A DNA stretch of 64,000 nt from Holdemania massiliensis (GTDB lineage Bacteria; Bacillota_I; Bacilli_A; Erysipelotrichales; Erysipelotrichaceae), in the NCBI RefSeq assembly GCF_022440805.1, contig NZ_JAKNTK010000001.1:3472001-3536000 (forward strand), in the 5' to 3' direction. Both the position numbers and the translations under genes were made by a program. Each line of letters opens with the position of its first letter. The first letter of the stretch is position 1. Positions 45,303-55,481 of the stretch are shown in pieces. The notes under the pieces are model-generated. The model was not told the origin of the DNA, made no database searches, and saw only the letters and a program-made list of their open reading frames with translations.

Positions 45303-47053
45303 GCGGCTTCCTCGGTTGTCAAATAGGGTGTCAGAGCCTTGCGTACCCGTTGGTGATACCGGTTCAGGGCTTCCCGTGCAGAAGGCGTCAGAATCTCTGG
45401 ATCGACGGCGTCCAGATCAATCGGCGCCAGCGTCGTCGTTTCAAATTCCATAAACTGGCCATAGAAATTCTTCTCACCCAATTTGACGATCAGCTCGTTT
45501 TCTATCCGAATACCGTATTGTCCTTCAACATAAACACCCGGTTCATCCGTGACGACCATTCCGGCTTCCAGCTGCTGCATCTCGCTTAAGGCCGCTGTCC
45601 GCTTCCAGCGAATGCCATGTGGCCCTTCGTGCACGTTGAGCAGATAGCCTACGCCATGGCCGGTGCCGCATTGATAATCCAGATTCAGCTGCCACACTGG
45701 CCCCCGTGCCAGAATATCCAGATTGATGCCGCTGCAGCCGTATAAAAACCGGGCTTCCGACAGGTTCAGCATCCCCTGCAGTACCGTCGTATACACTTTC
45801 TTGATTTCCGAAGAAATCGGCCCCAGCGCAAAAGTTCGGGTGATGTCGGTCGTTCCTTCCCAATACTGACCACCGGAGTCGATCAAAAGCAGACCGTCGG
45901 CGTCCACCGGCACATCCTGCTCAGGATCAGCACTGTAATGCATCATCGCGGCATTGGCCTTGTAAGCGCAGATCGTGCCGAAGCTTTCTTCTAAAAAGCC
46001 CTCCTGCTGAGCGCGCAGCTGATGCAGCTTTTCCTGAATTGAACATTCGCTCATCGCTTCCTTGCCGACACGGGTCTTCAGCCAGTACATCAGCTTGGTC
46101 ACCGCGATTCCGTCTTTTAGATGTGAAGCGCGCAGATTTTCTATTTCAATTGAATTCTTAATCGCTTTTTTCAGACTGATCGGGCTGGTCTTTTCAATCC
46201 GGGTGCAGGATTGAGGAATAGCCCGGATAATCGCATCATTGAGCTTCTGCGGATCGGCCCATACGTTTTGATCCTTCAGCTCAGCCACATCCAAATAAAA
46301 AGTCTCATACGCGCGGATTTCAATGTTCTGCTTCTGCAGCTGCAGCTTATCCGGATCCGACAACTTGCGGGTGTCAAGATACAGCACGGCCTGATCCTGC
46401 GTCAGCCAGCCGTAGGCCAGAACGACAGGATTATACTGCACATCTGTGCCGCGCAGATTAAACAGCCAGGCAATGTCATCCAAGGCCGAGATCAACAAGA
46501 CCTGTGCTCCTTCCGCTTTCATGATCGCGCGGATTTCTGTTAACTTATCCGTTGTTGACTGTCCACTGTAACGCTCATCTAAAAGCACGGCTTGAGCCTC
46601 TGACAGTGCTGGACGATCTTTCCAGATCAGATCCACTAGATCCTCATTAATAATCCGCGCCTGTTTCTTTGCCAAGGCCGCTTCCAGTTCACGCCCCATT
46701 GTCGCGCTGACCATGCGGCCATCGTAAGCCAGACAGCCGCCCTGCGGCATTTGATCCACGATGAACTGAGGAAAATCGATAACGCCTTCCTGTCCCATTT
46801 TATATAAGGTAATCCCGGATCCATCCAACTGCCGCTCTGCCTGAATAAAGTAACGGCCGTCGGTCCACAACCCAGCCTGATCGCGTGTCACGACTAAAGT
46901 CCCCGCTGAACCGGTAAAACCAGACATCCAGGCCCGGGCTTTAAAATAATCGCCAATGTATTCACTGCCATGAAAATCGGATGACGGAATCAAGACGAGA
47001 TCGACTTGTTTCTGTTCCATCACCTGCCGAAGCTGTACTAATGTTTCTTTCAT
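45272..47053 (-). CDS. pepP: Xaa-Pro aminopeptidase, three-domain type
   Basis: A 593-residue M24B metallopeptidase of the long, three-domain type (two creatinase-like domains then the pita-bread catalytic domain). It removes N-terminal residues before proline. Metal ligands are visible: Asp in L-L-I-D-S-G-G and D-I-T-R, His in G-H-G-V-G, and Glu in D-E-P-G-V-Y and R-I-E-N-E. ATG 47053 follows GAGGAGAG; the frame extends 5 codons further upstream from a weaker start. It overlaps the Cof phosphatase gene. It fits peptide catabolism with pepV. Confidence 0.92.
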   Translation of the reverse strand: MKETLVQLRQVMEQKQVDLVLIPSSDFHGSEYIGDYFKARAWMSGFTGSAGTLVVTRDQAGLWTDGRYFIQAERQLDGSGITLYKMGQEGVIDFPQFIVDQMPQGGCLAYDGRMVSATMGRELEAALAKKQARIINEDLVDLIWKDRPALSEAQAVLLDERYSGQSTTDKLTEIRAIMKAEGAQVLLISALDDIAWLFNLRGTDVQYNPVVLAYGWLTQDQAVLYLDTRKLSDPDKLQLQKQNIEIRAYETFYLDVAELKDQNVWADPQKLNDAIIRAIPQSCTRIEKTSPISLKKAIKNSIEIENLRASHLKDGIAVTKLMYWLKTRVGKEAMSECSIQEKLHQLRAQQEGFLEESFGTICAYKANAAMMHYSADPEQDVPVDADGLLLIDSGGQYWEGTTDITRTFALGPISSEIKKVYTTVLQGMLNLSEARFLYGCSGINLDILARGPVWQLNLDYQCGTGHGVGYLLNVHEGPHGIRWKRTAALSEMQQLEAGMVVTDEPGVYVEGQYGIRIENELIVKLGEKNFYGQFMEFETTTLAPIDLDAVDPEILTPSAREALNRYHQRVRKALTPYLTTEEAAWLKDAARSI

Positions 47054-47241
47054 ATCCACTCTCCTCAATGATCCTTATTGTAGCTCAAAAGCTGGAAAAA
47101 TGCAGCCTGCCCGCTGTCAACTTCTGCTTTTTACAAAAGTTTCCCTATAGGAGAAAGTCCGTTTTTAGAGCTTTGGCCAGCCCTGCCGTTTTCTCGGCGT
47201 GTGAATTATGATATAGTGAGGATAAGCTTCAGGAGGTTTTC

Positions 47242-50200
47242 ATGAAAAAAATCATCGCTGTTTTATTATTCAGCTGTCTGATTCTGGGCGGCTGTTCGTC
47301 AAAAATTGATCAGTTTACAGAACCGGAAGGGACACCGCGGCCAAGTATTGAGCCGTTGCCGACAGATACTTCCTTTGCCGGGGAAGAATGGTACGATCAG
47401 ATGGAAATCTGGCAGCTTCACCGTGAACCTGCCCGCGCTTCACTGACGCCTTATCCTACAGCTCAACAGGCGCTATCAGCGGAAATCAGTGCCCTGGATG
47501 AGCTGGACGCTTCCACTTCTGAGCGGATTCAGTCGCTCAACGGAACCTGGGCATTCTATTATGCCGCCAAACCGACCGACCGCTTAAAAAATCTTGCCGG
47601 CTACGATGCCCAATGGTATTGGGAAGACTGGGATACTTCGGATTGGGATACAATGGAAGTCCCGTCCAATATTCAGACGCAGTGGGATGAAAATGGTCAG
47701 TTTCGTTATGAACCACCGATCTATGTCAATCAGATCTACCCATGGCTGAACTATGAAGCCATCCAATATGGAGCGCAGGGGCAGCCGGTCGCCGCCACCG
47801 CCTTCAACAGCGTCGGTCATTACAAACGGGAATTCACCCTCGATGAAGGCCTGCGGAACAAACATATCTTTCTGCGTTTTGAAGGCGTGGAGTCGGCGTT
47901 TTATGTCTATATCAACGGCCAACAGATCGGTTACAGCGAGGACAGCTATACACCGGCAGAATTTAACGTTACACCCTATTTAAAAGAGGGAACCAATACG
48001 ATCGCAGTTGAGGTTTACCGCTGGTCGGACGGCAGTTATTTTGAAAATCAGGATTTTATCCGCTTGTCCGGCATTTTCCGCGATGTGACGCTGATCGGCC
48101 GGGAGGATGTGGAAATCCGCGATCTTTTTGTCCAGAGCGAGCTGTCTGAGAATTACGATCAGGCGCAGGTGCAGGTCGACGTCGATCTGCGCAATCTGTC
48201 AGCCGAGATCCAATCCGGCTGGACGCTGGAGCTCAACCTGCTGGATCAGGGAACGTCCATCCTGGATCAGCCGCTGGTTGTAAACAGTCCGGATTTATCC
48301 GTGTTGGAAACCACAGAGAATCAAACCGGAACCCGGCTTTCGGCAAGCTTCAGCGTCGATGATCCGAAATTGTGGTCACCGGATAAGCCGCAGCTGTTTC
48401 AGCTGATCGCCACGCTGAAAAATCCCGAAGGTGAAATAGTGGAAAGTGTCTGTCAGCGGATCGGCTTCCGCAAGATTCAGATTGAAACCCAGGATGGGGT
48501 TCAACAGATTCTGCTGAATGGAAAATCACTCATGCTGAAAGGCGTCAACCGCCATGAAACCGATCCGGTCAAGGGCCGGGCATTGAGCGCGCAGGAGATC
48601 GCAGCGGATCTGAAATTGATGAAAGCTTACAACATCAATGCTTTCCGCACTTCCCATTATCCGAATCATCCGCTGACCTATGACATAGCGGATGAACTGG
48701 GACTGATCGTCGTCGATGAAGCCAACATTGAATCCCACATCGGCGAGAAAGAACTGGGTGTTCCGGGCAACAATCCGCTGTATAACGGTTTGATTATGGA
48801 TCGGACTGTCAGTATGGTGGAACGAGATAAAAATCATGCCAGCGTGCTGTTCTGGTCGCTGGGCAACGAGTCCACCTACAAGGAATATGAAATGAATGAA
48901 AACTATCCGTTCTACAACACCTCGATGTGGATTTTGCAGCGGGATCCGAGTCGGCTGCGAGTTTATGAGCGCGATAACCGGATTGGCCAGACCCGCGAAA
49001 CGTCGATGGTTGACGTCGCCAGCAGTCAATACTGGACACTGGATCAGCTCAAGGATTACGCCCGGAAAAACAAGAACGCTTTTTTCCAGTCCGAATACAT
49101 CCACGCGATGGGCAACGGCGTCGCCAACCTGGAGGAATACTTTGAAGTATTCCGTACTTATCCGCACCTGCAGGGTGGCTTTATCTGGGATTTCATCGAT
49201 CAGACCATCCTGACCGGCGATCCAGCGACAGGCCAGTTTTTCTACGGTTACGGCAGCGATTGGCAAACACCGCTGAACGACGGAGATTTCTGCGGCAATG
49301 GGCTGGTAAACGCGGACCGTACGCCGAGCGCCGAGCTGCAGGAAGTCAAGAAAGTCCAGCAGGACGTGCGGTTTCTCTATGAGGCTTCCACTTCTCAGTT
49401 AACGCTCATCAATGATTTTTTGGCAACGAATCTCGATGAATTCATCGTGGAACTGAACTTTTATCAAAATGGCCAGCTGTTTCATCAGGCGCTGCTAAGC
49501 GATGCACAAAAGAAAATTGCCCCGGCTGACTCCAAAACATTGAAGGTTGAGCTTCCAAAATGGGATGAAAACGCCGAAATTGTATTGGAAGTTCTTGTCA
49601 AGTACCAACAGGATCAGCTTTGGGCGAATGCTTACGGCGGCCGGCAGGGTGATAGTTTAGCCTTTGAGCAATGGGTTCTGCAGAAAGCGAAGCCGCTGGC
49701 TTCCCCTGCTTCCACCTCAGCTTTAAGCATAACGGAAGAAAATGATAAACTTGTCCTCAAAGGACAAAGCGATCAGAATCAGAGCTTTGAAATTTTTCTG
49801 AATCCTGCCGCGATGGAAATCGAATCCTACCGCCTTGATCAAAAGTCCTTTCTCACAGGCGGTCCGCAGCCTTCGTTCTACCGGGCTGTAACTTCCGGGG
49901 ATCCGCAGTTTTCTGAAGCGGTAAGGCAGGCGGGCAAAGCCGTCGTTTACAAGACACCCACGATCCAGAAAACGGAAGAAAACGGGGCAGTGAGCCAGCT
50001 TACGCTCACAGCTGAAGGCACGATCAACGAGTTTGATACCCTAGTGGAAACGAAAATCGTGATTGATGGAAACGGAACAATCTGCGTATCCATGACGATG
50101 AAAGTCCCTTCCGAGAAAAAGATCGGTCCTGTCGCCCGCGCAGGTCTGACCTTAAACCTGGATTCTTCTGTCGAACAGATTCGTTATGTTGGAAAAGGCC

Positions 50201-50595
50201 CGGAGGAAAACTACGTTGACCGAAACACGGGTTCCCGTCTGGGTCAATGGACACAAAAGATTACGGACTTCTATAATGATCAATTGTTAAAGCCGCAGGA
50301 CAGCGGCAACCGCACGGATGTCCGCAGTCTGACTCTGCTTGGTGAAAAAGATACATTGAAGCTCACGTTCAGCGAACCAGTGGGCATGAACATTCTGACC
50401 TGGGATGAACTGTCACTGTCCCAAGCCGCTCATCTCAAGGATGCCAAAGCGTTAACCCAGCCGCTGCTTCATCTGGATGCCGTTCAGCGGGGATTGGGGA
50501 ATGGCAGCTGGGGCGCTGAACCCTTAAAACAATACCAGATCCAACAGAATCAATCCTATACGGTTTCCTTCACCCTTGAACCCGGCAGTCACTAA
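47242..50595 (+). CDS. lacZ: GH2 beta-galactosidase lipoprotein
   Basis: A 1,117-residue glycoside hydrolase family 2 enzyme with a LacZ-like domain order: sugar-binding, Ig-like, TIM barrel, second Ig-like, and the Bgal_small_N domain at the C-terminus. The acid/base Glu543 lies in S-L-G-N-E-S and the nucleophile Glu618 in F-Q-S-E-Y-I-H-A-M-G-N. The signal peptide ends in a lipobox L-G-G-C, so unlike E. coli LacZ it acts outside the cell. ATG 47242 follows CAGGAGG. It would release galactose from lactose or host glycans. It is a single gene with its own terminator. Confidence 0.93.
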   Translation: MKKIIAVLLFSCLILGGCSSKIDQFTEPEGTPRPSIEPLPTDTSFAGEEWYDQMEIWQLHREPARASLTPYPTAQQALSAEISALDELDASTSERIQSLNGTWAFYYAAKPTDRLKNLAGYDAQWYWEDWDTSDWDTMEVPSNIQTQWDENGQFRYEPPIYVNQIYPWLNYEAIQYGAQGQPVAATAFNSVGHYKREFTLDEGLRNKHIFLRFEGVESAFYVYINGQQIGYSEDSYTPAEFNVTPYLKEGTNTIAVEVYRWSDGSYFENQDFIRLSGIFRDVTLIGREDVEIRDLFVQSELSENYDQAQVQVDVDLRNLSAEIQSGWTLELNLLDQGTSILDQPLVVNSPDLSVLETTENQTGTRLSASFSVDDPKLWSPDKPQLFQLIATLKNPEGEIVESVCQRIGFRKIQIETQDGVQQILLNGKSLMLKGVNRHETDPVKGRALSAQEIAADLKLMKAYNINAFRTSHYPNHPLTYDIADELGLIVVDEANIESHIGEKELGVPGNNPLYNGLIMDRTVSMVERDKNHASVLFWSLGNESTYKEYEMNENYPFYNTSMWILQRDPSRLRVYERDNRIGQTRETSMVDVASSQYWTLDQLKDYARKNKNAFFQSEYIHAMGNGVANLEEYFEVFRTYPHLQGGFIWDFIDQTILTGDPATGQFFYGYGSDWQTPLNDGDFCGNGLVNADRTPSAELQEVKKVQQDVRFLYEASTSQLTLINDFLATNLDEFIVELNFYQNGQLFHQALLSDAQKKIAPADSKTLKVELPKWDENAEIVLEVLVKYQQDQLWANAYGGRQGDSLAFEQWVLQKAKPLASPASTSALSITEENDKLVLKGQSDQNQSFEIFLNPAAMEIESYRLDQKSFLTGGPQPSFYRAVTSGDPQFSEAVRQAGKAVVYKTPTIQKTEENGAVSQLTLTAEGTINEFDTLVETKIVIDGNGTICVSMTMKVPSEKKIGPVARAGLTLNLDSSVEQIRYVGKGPEENYVDRNTGSRLGQWTQKITDFYNDQLLKPQDSGNRTDVRSLTLLGEKDTLKLTFSEPVGMNILTWDELSLSQAAHLKDAKALTQPLLHLDAVQRGLGNGSWGAEPLKQYQIQQNQSYTVSFTLEPGSH

Positions 50596-50673
50596 CCTCA
50601 TCCATCTCCGTGATGAATTGGAAACTCGTTCTCCCGTCAAGGATTGTTCCCTGTTATAAAGCGATAGCCCTGC

Positions 50674-50710
50674 AAAAAGCCATCCAGGTTTAAAACCGGA
50701 TGGCTTTTTT
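50674..50710. terminator. Bidirectional terminator after lacZ
   Basis: AAAAAGCCATCC / GGATGGCTTTTTT, a 12-bp stem with T and A tracts on both sides, between lacZ and the convergent acetyltransferase gene. Confidence 0.87.
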
Positions 50711-50784
50711 ACAGCTGAATTGAGCGATGAATAAGCGCTTGCTTCTTGATCGATTGATGTTTACACAAATAGTATTTCTGCGGA

Positions 50785-51249
50785 TCATTTCTCATAGAAA
50801 ACCAAGGTCATACGCGAATTGACCACCCGTGTTTTTCCGGTTTTCTTGTATCCCATTTTTTCATAAAGATAGGCAAGCTTCGCTTCCTGTAAAATGGTAT
50901 CCAATTCCCAACCCTGTTCGCCATAGATCTTTTCAATCTGTCGAATTGCTTCCTGAGCATATCCATGTCCCTGAAACTCAGGCAAAACAAAAATCGGCGA
51001 CAACCGTTTCAGACTTCCGTCTTTCCTGTCTGTCACGCTGAGGACGCCCACGTGAATGCCGTTGACATCAATAAAATAATACTTGCGATCCTTCTGTGAA
51101 CATCGCTGCTGCATTTGTTCCAACGTTTGATTGGCCGGACTGGTATCATAATCCTGATAACGTTGAAGCATACCACTGAAAGCGATTTTCTGCAGGGCCA
51201 AAATTTCAGCGGCCTCTGTTTGCTTGGCTAATTTTAATTCAACTTGCAT
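50785..51249 (-). CDS. GNAT acetyltransferase
   Basis: A 154-residue GNAT-family acetyltransferase: acetyl-CoA pyrophosphate loop in F-Q-G-H-G-Y-A-Q-E-A-I near residue 93, and the C-terminal L-Y-E-K-M-G-Y-K-K-T-G-K. A single gene without a recognisable partner; substrate unknown. ATG 51249 follows AGGGAGAG. Confidence 0.87.
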   Translation of the reverse strand: MQVELKLAKQTEAAEILALQKIAFSGMLQRYQDYDTSPANQTLEQMQQRCSQKDRKYYFIDVNGIHVGVLSVTDRKDGSLKRLSPIFVLPEFQGHGYAQEAIRQIEKIYGEQGWELDTILQEAKLAYLYEKMGYKKTGKTRVVNSRMTLVFYEK

Positions 51250-51637
51250 GTCTGCTCTCCCTGGAATTCATTTGGAATTCATACTTAATCTGATCTGATT
51301 CATACTTTTTCCGGCATTTCTTTATTTGTAACCAAAACTCTGAAATCATGGAATCAAAAGATCCGCTTCATCCGCAGCATAAGATCCATGGATCTCAGAC
51401 TGAATATCTCGAACGCATTGAATATTCTGTGTTTCCAGATAAGCATAGAATCAATTTCATGACTTTTCAATGATTTTAAGCCGGTTAACGTATGACTTTT
51501 CAATTATATTTTCATCCTAAACTGACCACTTTTCAAAATTTTTCTTCTACATTGAAAAAATCTCCCCTTTTCCAACAGCGATTTACCGCTGCGTACTTAA
51601 GAGAGATGGATTTCAATTTAAAGATTTTTCTGTCCGT
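51250..51637. other. Gene-free region with repeated motif
   Basis: 388 nt without an open frame of note. Contains three direct repeats of TGAC-(CA)-CTTTTCAA (51460, 51493, 51533), which resemble the terminal repeats of some IS21-type insertion sequences, so this could be a relic of an element's end. No transposase remnant was recognised. Confidence 0.35.
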
Positions 51638-53005
51638 TTACTGCCACCGTCCGCGCGGATCGTAATCCTGCGGCTCTTTGCTTGAAGCATTGATGCATTC
51701 CTTTTTATTGACCTTATACGTCGGCTTCATTTCCAGTTCTCCATCCAAAATGGGATCGTGTGTCCGAAGCTGGAATTCCCGAAGTTTTTTGCGCATTTCT
51801 TCCAGAATTTCCTGATACCGCAAGTCCTGCGCCAGATTCTGTCGTTCATCGGGATCATAGTAACAGTCATACAGGGCTTCCATCGGCTTCTGCTGCTGAG
51901 CTAAATCGTGACGCATATAGAAATCCTTGGAAAGGGAAGAATCCATGTTCGACAGATTCAGCTTTGTCCAGCTTTCATCATAGTACCGAATGTATTTATA
52001 CCGGCGTGTACGCACGCAGCGGATCGGCTCATAGCTGGTGTGAAAATTCACTTCGGCAAAAATCTCAGAAATCGGCTCAGCACTCACATCATCAAACACT
52101 TCCGCAAACGAGGTGCCTTCCAGATAGTCCGGTTTTTCCAACTTTAACAGATCGCATAAGGTCGGCAGTACATCGACGTGCGAAACCAGAGCGTCGATCA
52201 CTTGTCCATTCGCCACAGCGTGAGGGACACGCATGATCAGCGAAACCCCGATGCCGCTGTCCGTCAGATTGCATTTATTAAACGGCAGCGCGACGCCATG
52301 ATCCGTCGTAAACAGCACAATCGTCTTTTCCAGTAAGCCGCTTGCCTTTAACTGGGCAATCACCTTGCCGAAATTCTGATCCATGTAATAGGCAGAAGTC
52401 AGAAACTGCGCCTGATCATGCCGTGTTTCCTCATTGTCATCAATGGGAAACGGCGGGCGCACATAGCGTTCATCCACCACCTCACAAATCTCAAGCGGAT
52501 ACGGCCGATGCGTGCTGTGCATGCCATAGCTTAGGAAGAACGGTTCCTCCGGATTGGCCTGTTTCAGCCATTGGCATACGCGATCCGCATTTTCCCCGTC
52601 CCACCGATGCAGGTCTTCTTTTTTATAGGCATCCGCGGACGCGGTCAGCACTTCATGATAGCCCAGTTTCCCCGGCGCTTCCCCATCCAGATACCAGCCG
52701 GATTCATGCTGAATCCCGCACAGGACGGTGTGATAGCCGTTCCGGCCCAGAAACTGCGCCAGATGACGTTGGTAATCATTTAATCCAAAGCCCCGCTGCG
52801 CCAGGCCCAGCATCCCGTTTTGGTGCGGATAGGTGCCCGTCAGCAAGGCTGCCCGGCTTGGCGAACAGGTCGGCCCGGCGCAGTAGGCCTGCGTGAACAC
52901 CGCCGCCTCCTTCGCAAAGGCCAGTAAGTTGTCCGTCGGCGCCGCAGCCCCATAAGGACTTAACATCCGTCCGCTGTCATGCGTATGGATATACAGAATA
53001 TTCAT
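51638..53005 (-). CDS. Cys-type sulfatase
   Basis: A 455-residue arylsulfatase-family enzyme with the sulfatase signature C-S-P-S-R at residues 47-51; Cys47 must be oxidised to formylglycine by an anaerobic sulfatase-maturing enzyme, not encoded here. The bimetal site appears as the N-terminal D10-S-G, and Asp-His in F-T-T-D-H-G-V-A-L-P. No signal peptide is present, so it is cytoplasmic and probably acts on imported sulfated sugars. It starts 2 nt after the DUF3604-like gene and is the last gene of the GntR-PTS operon. ATG follows AGGGAGAA. Confidence 0.93.
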   Translation of the reverse strand: MNILYIHTHDSGRMLSPYGAAAPTDNLLAFAKEAAVFTQAYCAGPTCSPSRAALLTGTYPHQNGMLGLAQRGFGLNDYQRHLAQFLGRNGYHTVLCGIQHESGWYLDGEAPGKLGYHEVLTASADAYKKEDLHRWDGENADRVCQWLKQANPEEPFFLSYGMHSTHRPYPLEICEVVDERYVRPPFPIDDNEETRHDQAQFLTSAYYMDQNFGKVIAQLKASGLLEKTIVLFTTDHGVALPFNKCNLTDSGIGVSLIMRVPHAVANGQVIDALVSHVDVLPTLCDLLKLEKPDYLEGTSFAEVFDDVSAEPISEIFAEVNFHTSYEPIRCVRTRRYKYIRYYDESWTKLNLSNMDSSLSKDFYMRHDLAQQQKPMEALYDCYYDPDERQNLAQDLRYQEILEEMRKKLREFQLRTHDPILDGELEMKPTYKVNKKECINASSKEPQDYDPRGRWQ

Positions 53006-53007
53006 GC

Positions 53008-54552
53008 CTATTCTCCCTTCTTTTCAACAAAGACCGGGCTTGTCCAGGCGCATCCTCCGTTTCTTTCCCAGATCCGTAAGCGCAGATTCTGGACCTCGCT
53101 CAAATCCAGTGTTCTTTCCAGCTGCACATGGTAGCCGCTTTCCGGTACAGCCTGACCGATTTTGAATTTATACGCGTTATGCCACCATGGGTCGGTTCGA
53201 TAATAGTCTGTGAACTGGAAGCGATCTTTAACCAACTGACGGGCTTCTTCTTCCAGTTCGACAACCCGCGAAGTCTTAAGCAGATCTGCCACGGCTAACG
53301 GATATTCCACGCCGTCGACAGTCAGAATGACCATTCCGTCCTTTTGCGTTTCGACTTCAAAGATAAAGCCTTCCGTCGTGACTGCCGAAGGACCCATCCA
53401 CTTGCCGGTCGCCGTTGTCTTGTAGGTTGTTAAATCAAATTCGCAGCGGTTGTCCGTCACATCATGCAGATCCTGGCCAAAGTTGCTCCAGCACTTTTCA
53501 ATGCTCAGCAGCTTGCCTTGCGGCACTTCCAACGCTCCCTGCCATTGACGGGAAGCGATATCCGGGAAAATCCGGCGGTCAGGGCCCCAGCCGAATTCCA
53601 CTTTGAACTTAAAGCGGATCGTATCGCCCAGCGGCAGCCGTTCCCAGGTCGAGGTGTGCGGAATCATTTCCACGACCTGATTGTCTTCGATCACTTCGAT
53701 GCGGTCAATCGCATCGCTGCCGATCACATCCAGAGAAAGCTTGGCTTCCTGATTCGGTTCGATCACATCACCCATCATCCGGCCGTCAACCTGCATCCGA
53801 ATCTCAATCTTATCCTTAGATACGCCATAGGTATGACGTTTCTGCATCGCGTCCCAAATCGCTTCCTTGGTGTTGTCCTCAGCCAGACAAGCCATGTAGC
53901 CGAAACCGTAGACACATGGGGCAGAATGATTGTCGCCGGAAGCGATAACACCAAATTTGTAACCCTTTTCCCAACCGCGTTCAACACAGGTTTCTCCCGT
54001 CCGCGGGCCCATGTGGACATGGCGGGTCATTTCAATCGGCCCATTGTCGTTTTCACTGCTGCCATGGGAAGAATAGATTTCCACAAACGGCGAGAAGCTT
54101 TCGTCATGCGTTGCCCAGTTCTTGCCGCGATTCTCTAACTGATAAGCCAGATGATGCGGAATGCCAATGACGTCCTTGCCGGCATACGCTTTCACTAAAT
54201 CCGCATAGCGCAGCGGATATTCCATTTTCTGCAGGTTGTCCTTGCAGAAGACATTGTGATCGCCATCCTGACCAGCTCCCTGCCATTCATATCCCATAAA
54301 CATCGGGAAACCTTCGGCATTGACCTGATCAGTAAATTGACGCAGAATTTCCCAGTCCTTTTCAATCACATCCAGCGGATATCGATCTTCTACACCCAAG
54401 CCGGTTTCATCCTTACGCATTGTATAAGGATAATAGGCAATCGGCCAGAAATCCATTGTCTTTTGTACCTGATCAAACCACTGCGGCAATTCGTTCATCT
54501 GTTCATGATGAATGTTGCTGTGCATATCCGTCCAAAGAATCTTATAAGCCAT
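53008..54552 (-). CDS. DUF3604/PHP-like metallo-protein
   Basis: A 514-residue protein with PHP-superfamily features: D-M-H-S-N-I-H at the N-terminus, Y-S-S-H-G-S-S-E near residue 165 and A-S-G-D-N-H-S-A near residue 210 give several metal-ligand His and Asp. I place it near DUF3604. A signal peptide is absent. It is encoded directly before the sulfatase gene and after the PTS permease, so it probably acts on the same imported sulfated sugar, but its reaction is unknown. ATG follows GGGAGG. Confidence 0.75.
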   Translation of the reverse strand: MAYKILWTDMHSNIHHEQMNELPQWFDQVQKTMDFWPIAYYPYTMRKDETGLGVEDRYPLDVIEKDWEILRQFTDQVNAEGFPMFMGYEWQGAGQDGDHNVFCKDNLQKMEYPLRYADLVKAYAGKDVIGIPHHLAYQLENRGKNWATHDESFSPFVEIYSSHGSSENDNGPIEMTRHVHMGPRTGETCVERGWEKGYKFGVIASGDNHSAPCVYGFGYMACLAEDNTKEAIWDAMQKRHTYGVSKDKIEIRMQVDGRMMGDVIEPNQEAKLSLDVIGSDAIDRIEVIEDNQVVEMIPHTSTWERLPLGDTIRFKFKVEFGWGPDRRIFPDIASRQWQGALEVPQGKLLSIEKCWSNFGQDLHDVTDNRCEFDLTTYKTTATGKWMGPSAVTTEGFIFEVETQKDGMVILTVDGVEYPLAVADLLKTSRVVELEEEARQLVKDRFQFTDYYRTDPWWHNAYKFKIGQAVPESGYHVQLERTLDLSEVQNLRLRIWERNGGCAWTSPVFVEKKGE

Positions 54553-54595
54553 GCGTTTTTTCCTCCCGTTTTTTCGTATCGCTTTTATTTTACTT

Positions 54596-54656
54596 CTGTT
54601 TCATCAGAGAATGAACCGTCATTTTCTGATGAAACAGACAGGCGTATTCACGCCTG
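54596..54656 (-). promoter_or_regulatory. Tandem intergenic hairpins in the sulfatase operon
   Basis: In the 116-nt gap between the IID and DUF3604-like genes lie a 13-bp perfect stem (CTGTTTCATCAGA / TCTGATGAAACAG, 54596-54637) and a second (CAGGCGT / ACGCCTG, 54639-54656). On the operon strand neither is followed by a T tract, so they look like stabilising or processing hairpins that set different levels of PTS and enzymes. Confidence 0.65.
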
Positions 54657-54668
54657 ACTGTTTTTGAA

Positions 54669-55481
54669 TTACATAATGCCTAACAGAACCATGACGGCAG
54701 CCAGACCCAGGATGCCCAGAATCAGCTTGTTGCTGTTCCAGCCCTTGCGGTCAGCCATCAGCCAGCAGCCCACGGTGACCAGCATCGGTACCAGTGTCGG
54801 CATGATCTTGTTCAGGATTTCCTGAATGGAAACGGTCATTTCGCCCGCGGTGAAGACAAATTTAATCGGAGCCGCAACCGTTGTGGAAGCGACGCCGCCG
54901 ATAACGATCAGACCAACCATGGTCAGAGCAGTCGTAATCTTATCTTTGATTTCCTTATTCATTAACAGCTTGACGGCATCCATACCTAAGTCATAACCCT
55001 TCATGAACATGAAATATTTTAATGGAATGACCGTACCCAGCCAAGCAATGACAAAGAAGATTGCACCGATCGGGGAACCGCCGGTTGACAGACCAATTGC
55101 GATCGAAAGCAGGATCGGGCTGTACGTCCCCATTAAGATCGAATCGCCGATACCGGCAAACGGACCCATCAAGGCATTTTTAGTACCCATGATCAGTTCA
55201 GCATCGACTTCTCCGCCATTGGCTCTGGCTTCTTCCAAGGCGATGGTGATGCCTGGAATAACGCTGCCTAACTGCGGTTCTGTGTTGAAGAACTGCATAT
55301 GCCGAGTCAATGCGGCTTTTAATTCTTCCGGATTATCTCCATATAATTTTTCCAAAGGTTTCGACATCGTATGGCAGAAGGCCAAACCCTGCATACGTTC
55401 AAAGTTCTGCGCGCAGTGGTGGAAGAACATCCACGTCCATGCGGCGTTCTTAACGTCCTTGCGGTCCAGTTTCTTACTCAT
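54669..55481 (-). CDS. PTS mannose-family IID component
   Basis: A 271-residue EIID subunit: N-terminal Q-N-F-E-R-M-Q-G-L-A-F near residue 27, M-G-P-F-A-G-I-G-D-S near residue 115, and several hydrophobic segments. ATG 55481 follows GGAGGAGATTACG and overlaps the IIC gene by 8 nt; 25 extra codons upstream in frame are inside the IIC gene. It is paralogous to the IID at 7868. With its IIC it would form the channel; IIA and IIB are absent. Confidence 0.93.
   Translation of the reverse strand: MSKKLDRKDVKNAAWTWMFFHHCAQNFERMQGLAFCHTMSKPLEKLYGDNPEELKAALTRHMQFFNTEPQLGSVIPGITIALEEARANGGEVDAELIMGTKNALMGPFAGIGDSILMGTYSPILLSIAIGLSTGGSPIGAIFFVIAWLGTVIPLKYFMFMKGYDLGMDAVKLLMNKEIKDKITTALTMVGLIVIGGVASTTVAAPIKFVFTAGEMTVSIQEILNKIMPTLVPMLVTVGCWLMADRKGWNSNKLILGILGLAAVMVLLGIM

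Noticed and set aside
48526..49266. 246-codon open frame on the minus strand
   Set aside because: Antisense to the lacZ catalytic region with no ribosome site; lacZ is certain by its motifs.
53464..54138. 224-codon plus-strand open frame
   Set aside because: Antisense to the DUF3604-like gene.
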